Shown: positions 58,801 to 64,000 of the stretch, piece after piece
How positions within the stretch are numbered: the stretch's first letter is position 1
How the letters are laid out: each line of letters starts with the position of its first letter
DNA from: Psococerastis gibbosa
Lineage: Eukaryota > Arthropoda > Insecta > Psocodea > Psocidae
Direction of reading: 5' to 3'
Assembly (NCBI GenBank): GCA_963971405.1
Contig: OZ020492.1
Span: forward strand, 12,512,151-12,576,150
Length of the DNA stretch: 64,000 nt
Program-made: the position numbers and the translations under genes
The notes under the pieces: generated by a model
Told to the model about the DNA's origin: nothing
Seen by the model: the letters and a program-made list of their open reading frames with translations, nothing else
The model's database searches: none

Positions 58801-61800
58801 TAGTCAGGATTGCAATAAGATTGTCCGCACACCTGTTAACGTCCGTTTCGGTCAGCACCGTCTCCCAGGTTTCCTTCAGTAATCGATCATTTAAGAGTAA
58901 GTCATCAGTAACTGATTTGTCACATGTCATTTGTTTAGTTTTGTTTTTTGTATCGTTGAACTGAATTGTGAGTGCAGTCACAAAATGATCAGTAATTGAG
59001 GTGCGTAAGATTTGCCCCACTCCCCTTTCATAATCAGTCGTAAAGAAGTGATCAATGCAAGATTTTTTAATTGTCAGATCAGCTGGTACCCGGGTATGAT
59101 TGTTTATTGCCGAGTATAATCCCATGGAACTTAAAATATTTAAATAATTTATGGTATCTAGTTGCGGATTTTCGTTTAAAATATCAATGTTAATAACACC
59201 CACCAGAATTAACGATTCGTTGGGATTGATGAGAAGTTTTCAAGAAAGTTAGCCAGATTCCCATTAAATGTAGTAATTTCTTCAGAAGGCGACCTGTATA
59301 ATGCATATAGCATTTTAAATTTACAGTGATTTTAATCAAAAGTAATAGTTCATGCATTACTTCCCTTTATTTCGACTGTTAGAAAACTAGCACTTAAACA
59401 AGACTTGGCCAATATTGCAACCCCATCACATTTATTTATAAAACCATAGCTGAAAAAGGAATCATATTGTGGGATATGATATGTGCAACCAGAATCAGAA
59501 GAATGATGAGTTTCGGTTAGTATTATAACGTCGAATGTTATCCCCAGGCCTTGTAAGAATACCAGAAATTGGTCAAAGTTTTTATTAATACTCCTAATAT
59601 TCATCTGCAATACTTTTAATGTGGTTCCATCAAAATATCTAAAATTAAAATTTGAGTCTGATACAAGTGTGCGTAAATGTAAATGTAAAGGTAAATTGTC
59701 AATATCCCCTAAAAAAATTATTCATTCAAGATCAGGTTCTCAGTTTTCCTAAATTACAGTTTAGAAGTACTATTGTATTTATATCATCTACCAGTTAAAA
59801 GTGCGTTGTTATTATATTAGCGCATAAAAAGAAACATGAGATTTGACACTGGAGGCTCAATACAAATGAAATAATAACAATTTATACAGTTTTGAGCACT
59901 AGATAATAAAAATAAATAAACAATGAAAAGGAGTCTAGAAGCAACATTTTCTGACTACATAAACAGTGTAAGAAATGAAACAAGATGAATCTGTTCACAT
60001 GGAAGTTCCTGAAGGGCCTAATGTGAAAAATAAAATATGTAAATTGCAAAAGGCTCTACAAGGGCTAAAACAGGCTTCACGGATGTCAATCAGGCAATGA
60101 TAAAAATGAATACCAAATCGATAAATTACTTGAAACCCTAAAGCGTGATTTTAACATTAAAATCTTTAACTGTCCCAAAATATAGGCTGGTATTGAAGTA
60201 AAATAGGATGAGACAGGTATGATTCTAAGTCAGACTGCTTATTGCAAACAAGTTTTAAGCAGATTTAATATGTCAAATTGTAAGAGCTTTTATACACCGT
60301 CATCTCCAGCTGAAGAAGATTCACTTAACACAAAGAATGAAAGTTTACCTAATAGGCACTGAGAAGTTTTCAGTATTTAAGTACTAAGGCAAATCCCGGC
60401 AAATCATATGCAGTAGACTATGAAACGCGCTCGATGGAAAATACCATTAATAATTGTGTAATCAATTTGAAAAGAACGTTAAAATACTTTATGGGTACTC
60501 GAAGTGTTGGTATACAATTTAACAATGTGTACTGTGACTCAGGGTATGCAGTCGATGTGAAGGATCCAAAACGTACAACAGGGCTCGTACTGTTCATGTG
60601 TGGATGTCCTATTTCATGGTGTAGTCTGTTAAATATCTATTGTAGCTACATTTACAACAGAGGCTGAGTTTATATCAGCAGCTGAGTCTCCAGTCTCCAG
60701 TCCAGGAGAGGTTTCCTTAGCAATGTCCCTCTGGAGCCTCCAGCCTGGTACCCTCTACGGCCGCCTCAAACGACAGGTACCAATCTCGACTGGCGAACAT
60801 GGGCGACCCTAAACCAAATACGCTCTGGTGCGGCCCGTACGAAGACCAACAGGGCTAGATGGGGTCAGCTCGATGTAAATGACACCCTCTGCGCATGCGG
60901 CCAGCGCCAAGACTTAGAACATCTGTTCCTGTGCAGCCTTTGCCCCCACCGCTGCACACCTGAAGACCTGTGGGAGACCAATGAGGCGGCTATGAATTTC
61001 GCCCAGTTTTGGACGCGCTTGGACACGAAAAAGTAAAGTAAGTAAGCAGCTGAGCCCATAAAATAAACAGAATGCAGCAATGCACCCATTGAAAAAATAG
61101 TTGAGAATTAAATAAAGGTATCACTTAATATTGATAATAATTATACTATTTATCTTATTAAGAATCGTCAGTTTAACCGGCGCACAAAACACATTGATGA
61201 AAATGCTGAATAATGCATTTACTTATTGCTTGGATTTAAGTTGTCCTCTTATTATCTTTGGTTGATAGAACTATATTTAACAATCTCTTGACAGGAAAGC
61301 ATGGAGTGTACAGAGGTTTAAGAAAAACACTTTAAATTGTCATTTCCGGTTTATAGCAACAAAAAAGGATTAATTAAAGTAACACGTTGTTTAAGATAAA
61401 ACTACTGCTTTGTAAAAAAAATAAAAATGGTCACCTCTACAGTGTTAAACAACCCTATACTGCTCCCCTTGTTGTTGTTGATAGTAGCATGTAATGCTAA
61501 TGATTGTCAACAATCCATCGATCACAGTAAAGTTGATATAGTGGTACCACAAAAACTGTGCAATTAACTGTTCCTCACAATTTTAACCAAAGCACTTCTG
61601 AAGGCGCCCAACGTTTATATCAGTTATATTCATGCCATTTTCAAGCTAGCTAGGGCTAGCAGCTGCTTGTGTCGATCCTCTTGATTTCTGCCGGGAGATT
61701 ATAATAACGACTAATTCCAAAATCAAACATAGAATTTTTACCACTTTGGCACTTCCACTATGCGATTCATACCTCTTACATTTGGTCTATTTGTTATGTG

Positions 61801-62839
61801 TTAGGCCAACACATCAACATAACACAAGGTACATAAAAACTAACCCAGAATCTATATCAACAGTCTCGACAAGCTACTCTCAAAAGCAATCGGCCTATAT
61901 TGGAAAGAAGTACTTTACTCAACTTCCTATGACTATAAAAAACTCACCAAACTATAATTTATTCAGAAAAGAATCCACAAATGGCTTATAGAAGCCCAAG
62001 TGTCGTAAATAAATCTAAAATAGCAAATATCATTCCATCACGTACATACACCATGCCATACAATACATACATATTGACTTCCAATAAAGTTAAGTAGCTT
62101 TAAATCAGTTGGTAATCTAGTCTAAAGTAAAATTTTCAACCCTAAAACGGACCTAGCCCATAAGGCACTGTTCTTTTTATATTGTATATTGTTTTTGTAG
62201 AGATGGAAAATAAACTATACATTCATTCATTCATTGAACTGAGAAATCGATTTGGCGTGAACGTTGTAATTACGACATTTGCATTTTGCAGGATTGTCGC
62301 ATACCTTTTGATTTTCACCATAGAAATTGATTCTATTTGACAATAAAAGGCTACAAAACACAATAATTTTACACAGTAAACGAGAAATGTTGGCGACATT
62401 ATAGGAACAAAGAAAAATGTAACTATCAGGTTCGGGGTTCGGCCATATTTAATTTCAAGATCAAAATAATTTGTTTTTACTTACTCATCCCCGTCAGGAC
62501 AAATGCCCGTAGACTCGTCAAATTTAACGCAATAAGTATCTGCACTGTAATTAAATGTTCCATCGCGTTTCCGTACGGGTCTGCGGCGTCGCTGGTTCAT
62601 AAAATGCCAATGAAAACATGTATACGGCCTGTGTTGTGTGCATTTACGCTTAAGAAAAAGTGGGCATTGATCAACCCGAAATTCTTTCAATAGCCTGTAA
62701 AGAAAAGTGCATGAATTACATCAATATCTTTTTAAATAATTTTAGATTCTTTTACACATACAATTTGGTACTATACTTACGAATAATGATTTGGTTTTTC
62801 AATTTGAGCCGATATTGATGGCTTCGGTTCCAACGGCAT
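40664..62839 (-). CDS. unk: Unkempt homologue, 11 coding exons in window
   Basis: Joined minus-strand exons (high to low): 62781-62839, 62485-62694, 55074-55360, 53801-53936, 52970-53172, 52392-52498, 50964-51108, 48605-48724, 46643-46779, 43145-43300, 40664-40825. They total 1722 bases, exactly 574 codons. Every junction is GT/AG and phases match. Six CCCH fingers span residues 30-296, a Ser/Pro/Asn-rich linker about 300-468, and a coiled coil about 470-560. Unkempt is a known cytoplasmic RNA-binding translational regulator acting in neuronal and cell-fate development. Family members end in a RING-like finger, which is not in these exons; exon 11 ends with a proper donor, so the gene continues to lower coordinates. 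Introns range from 86 bases to about 7.1 kb. Confidence 0.94.
40826..43144. other. Unkempt intron 10, no gene recognised
   Basis: The word CCAAAGGAAG with similar flanks recurs near 41499, 41605 and 42190. 42540-42720 carries a degenerate repeat shared with 52685-52830 (GGAGCAGCTGTCTC against AGAGTAGCAGTCTC, then GATCGCCAATCT). Frames here have no recognised family. Confidence 0.4.
43145..43300 (-). CDS. unk: Unkempt exon 10, coiled coil
   Basis: Residues 469-520, starting VQRLQMELQQVRKHA and ending KAIKQQRDE. Heptad-like Leu/Val spacing with charged residues fits the conserved coiled coil ahead of the C-terminal finger. Acceptor TTCAG, donor GTAAGT. Confidence 0.88.
43480..44400 (+). pseudogene. 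LINE reverse transcriptase fragment
   Basis: KGFMFADDMAIVV (catalytic FADD near 43513) then GLTINCAKTKIMLLR is the palm region of a LINE reverse transcriptase. The following sequence keeps readable pieces in several frames (SKISTCSIVNRQK-like) with many stops. It is a decayed copy inside Unkempt intron 9. Confidence 0.65.
44918..45127 (+). repeat. Degenerate LINE-like tail, related to 53300-53420
   Basis: Both places share AACCAGATTGA(G/A)GACAA and a basic, Glu-rich coding flavour (EIERTRRKGEPRTETR in one frame). The element class is uncertain. Confidence 0.35.
45960..46092 (-). repeat. Family B fragment
   Basis: The inverted start of family B (ATCACAGAGGTTTCCTTACA, then AACGTATAAATAGGAAAGC) is recognisable. 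Confidence 0.5.
46424..46625 (-). repeat. Family B fragment next to Unkempt exon 9
   Basis: Reverse family B from GTTAGCCCGAAATAAAATAA through GTACCTGCATGCCAAATTTC to GCATAAATAGGAAAG. It lies 18 bases into intron 9 after the exon 9 donor. Confidence 0.65.
46643..46779 (-). CDS. unk: Unkempt exon 9, linker
   Basis: Residues 423-468: GLFGSSDPVNIPGGGLLEP through NDIGYLTSNRFQEDEDV. Acceptor ATATTCAG, donor GTAAGT. A family B fragment starts within 20 bases of the donor. Confidence 0.82.
46985..47192 (-). mobile_element. tRNA-derived SINE, second copy
   Basis: Reverse complement of the 7253-7458 element: B box on the minus strand GGCTCGAGTCC (47126-47136), body CGGTCCCGGGTCGTC, tail GGTTGGCTTAGTAATAGAAC. 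It lies in Unkempt intron 8 in the sense direction of the gene. Confidence 0.8.
47265..47310. repeat. Repeat shared with 2165-2245
   Basis: The AAATAAATAAATAATC tract and ATTTATTTGCAAACAGAC are shared with the block near 2190. Confidence 0.35.
48605..48724 (-). CDS. unk: Unkempt exon 8, linker
   Basis: Residues 383-422 plus one base: GNALGNIMLDDPLNLSSMD and onward to AAGLAST. Acceptor GTTATAG, donor GTAAGT; the phase fits on both sides. Confidence 0.82.
48940..49305. mobile_element. Diverged family A element
   Basis: Internal markers of family A are present though decayed: AAGGTATTTTTAATTTTTGG, AAGTCTTCTAAAACTTGAAT, and the right end AACGCTCCATAATATCCTC. Confidence 0.5.
49530..50882 (-). 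mobile_element. 5'-truncated LINE with poly(A) tail and TSD
   Basis: TTCATGCGC occurs at 49521-49529 and 50883-50891, and 24 T (the poly(A) tail of a minus-strand insertion) occupy 49530-49553. This is a target-primed insertion 1353 bases long in Unkempt intron 7, on the same strand as the gene. The unbroken tail and open frame suggest it is young. Confidence 0.9.
49626..50882 (-). CDS. LINE ORF2 C-terminus with RNase H, open to the 5' junction
   Basis: 418 codons are open from the insertion junction to the stop at 49626. The N-terminal residues PIISYAAVVWWQK belong to the reverse transcriptase thumb. RNase H follows: FTDGSKTANGTGAG, the AEVCAIAE Glu, FSDSQAAIKAL and WVPGHSGVEGNERADALA hold the catalytic acids. 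A C-terminal CCHC-like box CRWCEMEDETAEHVLLEC ends the protein. RNase H after the reverse transcriptase places it in the I/R1/LOA group of LINEs, common in arthropods. Endonuclease and polymerase palm are missing by truncation, so it cannot move on its own. Confidence 0.85.
   Translation of the reverse strand, partial: YTAVIRPIISYAAVVWWQKANQTTAKLTLNSVQRLACIGITGAMSTTPTDALDTLLDLPSLNLFIMGQARMSAYRLEQGGLWENSLRGHCAIKNSITEEGISMPSDQMLPEYDFRRPFESRILTRESWTEGTLSQEAGTLVWFTDGSKTANGTGAGVNGVNPVKSISISLGKFCTVFQAEVCAIAECLREILRMEYENKTIHIFSDSQAAIKALDSYCTKSKLVRDCKQLLLRVSKNNKLKLEWVPGHSGVEGNERADALANIGSDSIFVGPEPTCGISYGSVRTIVDRWIQTKKIESWHNMTEKRSLKRLGIKPSKKLTQNLLLLGRLEIRNIVGLLTGHCHLRHHLYKLKVHTGSRECRWCEMEDETAEHVLLECEALAKNRFRILGIPGSETKTIREDPVGKTRSFIKKVGIFQT
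50964..51108 (-). CDS. unk: Unkempt exon 7, linker
   Basis: Residues 335-382 plus one base, from SLLHQPQPMCSNSLFGQ to LNSDTVESFV. Asn/Ser/Gly-rich, no fold recognised. Acceptor ATTCACAG, donor GTAAGA. A young LINE is inserted 81 bases past the donor. Confidence 0.8.
51109..52391. other. Unkempt intron 6, no gene recognised
   Basis: 51310-51620 is less AT-rich and may be an old mobile-element piece, but I could not assign it. The rest shows no structure. Confidence 0.4.
52392..52498 (-). CDS. unk: Unkempt exon 6, linker
   Basis: Residues 299-334, starting QEKSVTPDTDIATGTNPAD and containing the proline cluster FNVPPPDAG. No domain. The phase agrees with exons 5 and 7. Acceptor TTTGCAG, donor GTAAGC. 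Confidence 0.82.
52685..52830 (+). repeat. Dispersed repeat shared with 42540-42720
   Basis: The series CCCTTTTCAGAGTAGCAG, then CTCCA(A)GGTCCAGATTGCC, then GATCGCCAATCT, then AGAAGAGGC matches the other site in order. Unknown class; probably an old LINE. Confidence 0.5.
52970..53172 (-). CDS. unk: Unkempt exon 5, CCCH fingers 5 and 6
   Basis: Residues 231-299. Finger 5 uses C235, C250, C256, H260 (VKHGDEWGEPANC). Finger 6 uses C277, C286, C292, H296 (GYCPRGTFCAFAH). The clearest ATG-type frame in this interval is in the wrong phase; the coding frame starts ASPCSNV. Acceptor TTTTTCAG, donor GTAAGT. Confidence 0.94.
53714..53732. repeat. (CA)n microsatellite
   Basis: About nine CA dinucleotides, in Unkempt intron 4. 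A run of about 20 A follows at 53767-53786. Confidence 0.9.
53801..53936 (-). CDS. unk: Unkempt exon 4, CCCH finger 4
   Basis: Residues 186-231. YLLANYKTEQCKRPPRLC opens the second finger cluster; C199, C206, C212, H216 are the ligands; it ends DPTKFQY. Acceptor TTTCAG, donor GTGAGT. A run of about 20 A lies just past the donor on the plus-strand left side. Confidence 0.95.
54005..54165 (+). repeat. Dispersed repeat shared with 28970-29165
   Basis: Shared words: GTAAAGTCATGC, TGTCAATGGTAAG-like, CAGCTTGTCCATTA, GGATTGACA, AATGGCC and TAATGTCC. Confidence 0.5.
54290..55030 (-). pseudogene. Decayed LINE of the RNase H-bearing group
   Basis: Minus-strand pieces LLNQLQRMACIAITGA, then FYTDGSLKNDSA, then WDPGHSGVQGNEQA line up, in order and with several stops and shifts, with the intact copy at 49626-50882. 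It begins about 40 bases after the exon 3 donor of Unkempt. Confidence 0.7.
55074..55360 (-). CDS. unk: Unkempt exon 3, end of finger 2 and finger 3
   Basis: Residues 90-186. C91 and H95 close finger 2 (CPFLHRTAGDTE). C115, C125, C132, H136 form finger 3 (HCAFAHGNDDVRP). It ends EDPKWQ before a weaker donor GTCAGC. The intron upstream is about 7.1 kb and filled with mobile elements; a LINE relic starts about 40 bases past the donor. Confidence 0.93.
55800..56475 (-). repeat. Family B copy
   Basis: Reverse orientation from AGGTCAGACCAACACATCAC to AAAGCTTTCCTTATACTAAG then AAATTGGAAAGC. The CAGACAGACATA tract marks the (CTGT)n block of the family. Confidence 0.75.
56688..57270 (-). repeat. Family B copy with internal deletion
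   Basis: It begins at AAAGAACCGGTCCGAGTTTA and ends ATAAATTGGAAAGC. A G-run lies near 56800. The block between ACCCCAGAAGGCAGACAGAC and the flanks shows that the middle (about 290 bases relative to 15168-16205) is missing. Confidence 0.75.
57334..59610 (-). pseudogene. Jockey/CR1-like LINE relic
   Basis: On the minus strand, endonuclease starts at 59610 (MQMNIRSINKNFDQF, then DVIILTETH) and its end is in 58634-59203 (DHFFTT, TSITDHFV). The reverse transcriptase palm is near 58235 (LVGLADDMALYF), with GTVLGPICFTVFINQL just before it. The thumb is at 57334-57678 (VYFGIVQSLVNYSILAWGG). Stops and shifts occur between 59204 and 59349 and elsewhere, and a family B fragment interrupts it at 58444-58586, so it is inactive. 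It lies in Unkempt intron 2. Confidence 0.8.
58444..58586 (+). repeat. Family B end fragment inside the LINE relic
   Basis: A run of about 20 C then GAGATATCGGAAATTTAACC to GTAAACTCGGACCGGTTCTT; the last 140 bases of family B. Confidence 0.7.
59970..61210 (+). pseudogene. Ty1/copia pol remnant (RT end to RNase H end)
   Basis: Readable pieces in order: MEVPEGPNVKNKICKLQKAL, GLKQAS, LSQTAYCKQVLSRFNM, LKYFMGTRSVGIQF, KDPKRTTGLVLFMCGCPISW, AEFISAAE, and finally NRQFNRRTKHIDENAE. These are the end of copia reverse transcriptase and its RNase H. There are many stops and frame changes. A GC-richer LINE 3' end is inserted at 60687-61044 between AEFISAAE and the following RNase H part. Confidence 0.82.
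60687..61044 (+). mobile_element. LINE 3' end nested in the copia remnant
   Basis: AGCAGCTGAG occurs at 60677-60686 and 61045-61054, and the copia frame resumes after the second copy. The insert encodes a LINE C-terminus, DTLCACGQRQDLEHLFLC, then CTPEDLWETNEAA and a stop, followed by an AAGTAAAGTAAGTA tail. Its G+C richness contrasts with the host copy, suggesting it is younger. Confidence 0.82.
61750..62236 (+). pseudogene. LINE reverse transcriptase C-terminus and 3' UTR
   Basis: The frame ending at 61991 reads NTRYIKTNPES, then SAYIGKKYFTQLPMTIKN and LFRKESTNGL, the usual LINE C-terminal pattern. It is followed by a 3' UTR finishing GATGGAAAATAAACTATACA and an (ATTC)n tail at 62221-62236. 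5' truncated. Confidence 0.7.
62485..62694 (-). CDS. unk: Unkempt exon 2, CCCH finger 1 and half of 2
   Basis: Residues 20-90. Finger 1 uses C30, C38, C46, H50; the basic patch RRRRPVRKRDGTFNY follows; C75 and C85 open finger 2. Acceptor TTACAG, donor GTAAGT, leaving two bases for the next exon. The intron before it is only 86 bases. Confidence 0.95.
62781..62839 (-). CDS. unk: Unkempt exon 1 (start codon)
   Basis: The ATG at 62839-62837 sits in the context AGCAAAATGCC. It encodes 19 residues ending EKPNHY plus two bases of a Ser codon. KPNHYS is a conserved lead-in to the first finger in Unkempt proteins. Donor GTAAGT. Confidence 0.88.
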
Positions 62840-63060
62840 TTTGCTCAGAAAATAAAACCGTGCACATCTACTAGCTAGTAGCCGCTGCCCGCCAGCTCCA
62901 GCATTTCATTTTTCTCAAATTCACTGAATTTTTCTCCGGATGTTTAATTCCGGAGAATCCAATACGGGTAACCCATAGGAAGCCATCACAACATTGTTTC
63001 GGACTTCATATAATTCTCCGGAAAATGTAATTGGCAGCCCTGTACGAAACTCAGTATACT
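62840..63060 (-). promoter_or_regulatory. Unkempt 5' UTR and putative promoter region
   Basis: This is the sequence immediately upstream of the start codon. It holds three CTCCGGA-type boxes: 62933-62940, TTCCGGAGAA at 62948-62957, and TTCTCCGGAA at 63014-63023; the first two form a short palindrome. No TATA box is obvious. A non-coding first exon further upstream cannot be excluded. Confidence 0.35.
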
Positions 63061-63669
63061 ACTGCGCATCTTTTAAATTAAGCTTCCGAAATTTTTAAAT
63101 TATTTGAAATCTTTTAAATTTCACCCAATAGTTATTTTTGAAAATTAAAAATTATAATTTTAATCGTTATTATATTTCAATCTTGTGATCTACAATTTAT
63201 ATAATCGATAATGAAAGTGTCTTATCAGTACATTGATCTATATATTTATGTATTCACACCATTGAACTATATATATATACACTGGAAACACACCAGGAGC
63301 GCTAGGGATGTCGGCAACGGACAAAACCTGATATCTTGGATATTATGGCAGAAGCGTTCCATGCCATATACACTTACGTGTAAATTTGATGTTTTTCAAT
63401 AATTTTTTTAATACGATTTATTGACATTTTCTGCTTTTGTAATATTTATTTATTTATTATAGAACAATATTCTATGGTCACATACCGGCATTTATGAGGA
63501 TTTATTAATATTTAGCTAGGAATATGTTACTAAGAAAAATTGTGTCAAGCAGCAATTTAACAAAATATAGTCAACCTATTTAGTCCAATCTAACCATGTT
63601 CGTTTATTTAATTGCAATGGGACTAAATTTGAAGTGTTCAACTTGCTAAATTTAGGCTCCTACCTATAC
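63061..63669. other. No gene recognised
   Basis: AT-rich 5' flank of Unkempt. A 63-codon frame at 63211-63402 has no recognised motif. Confidence 0.4.
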
Positions 63670-63998
63670 CAGGAGTAGATCCAGCCCATTGGGGGGGGGG
63701 GGGGGTAATTTGGCTCACGATATAATAAACATATGTAGTATCCTTTACATTATAATGTAATAAGTTAGGCAACTTACAACAGGCTAGCTTATAAGATTTT
63801 GGGGGCAGCTCCCCCTTCAGCTGTCAGCTGTCTGACAGGGGGGCGGTTATCCCCCCCCCCCCCAAAAAAAAATAATAATCAGTGAATCTGTTTTATAAGG
63901 TAATTTTTATAACGCTCTGATTTAATCGATACTACATAGGTTTTTCCTATTTTGACCCACAGCTCCCCCCCCCCCATGATGAGCTGGATCCGTCCCTG
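63670..63998. mobile_element. hAT-type miniature element at the right edge
   Basis: The left end CAGGAGTAGATCCAGCCC and right end GAGCTGGATCCGTCCCTG are inverted. G- and C-runs lie just inside. It is the same family as 1687-1859. Only two bases remain after the right end, so a target duplication cannot be checked. Confidence 0.7.
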
Positions 63999-64000
63999 AT

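Noticed and set aside
1..64000. CRISPR arrays, operons, Shine-Dalgarno sites or prophage
   Set aside because: The window is eukaryotic (spliceosomal introns, LINEs, SINE). The tandem arrays have no spacer structure.

Overview
This is eukaryotic DNA, AT-rich and loaded with repeats. It carries one clearly recognisable host gene in pieces on the minus strand: a homologue of Unkempt, the CCCH zinc-finger RNA-binding protein. Eleven coding exons run from the start codon at 62839 down to 40664, all with GT/AG introns and consistent phase, and encode 574 residues. All six CCCH fingers lie in exons 1-5, the low-complexity linker in exons 6-9 and the coiled coil in exons 10-11. The C-terminal RING exon expected after exon 11 was not found by eye. 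Spliceosomal introns, together with RNase H-bearing LINEs, an RTE-like LINE, jockey/CR1-like LINEs, a Ty3/Gypsy element and many hAT-type miniature elements, point to an arthropod, probably an insect. That placement is inference.

Layout. 1-251: an unrecognised open frame leaving the left edge on the minus strand. 450-30000: no recognised host gene; this is a mosaic of palindromic miniature elements, several with visible target-site duplications (TSDs), two tandem-repeat elements that share one terminal motif (3147-5062 and 26190-27174), a tRNA-derived SINE, many copies of an unnamed ~1.04 kb repeat (called family B here), and an RTE-like LINE inserted into the last codons of a second LINE (20324-22895). 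30056-34138: a Ty3/Gypsy retrotransposon with gag, pol and a detached integrase C-terminus. It has a Gly in place of a catalytic integrase Asp and no recognisable LTRs. 34140-37490: non-coding, with short tandem repeats. 37493-37677: an isolated exon-like segment on the minus strand that could be the end of the Unkempt transcript. 37822-40576: a family B copy split by a 1.9 kb composite insertion that contains a 917-bp foldback.

40664-62839: the Unkempt gene. Its introns hold LINE relics, one young LINE insertion with a poly(A) tail and TSD (49530-50882), a second SINE copy, family B copies, and a decayed Ty1/copia fragment with a LINE 3' end nested in it (59970-61210). 62840-64000: 5' flank and putative promoter, then a hAT-type miniature element at the right edge.

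No bacterial-type features (operons, CRISPR, IS elements) are present. The most interesting material is structural: the shared-terminus tandem-repeat elements, the composite foldback element and family B.
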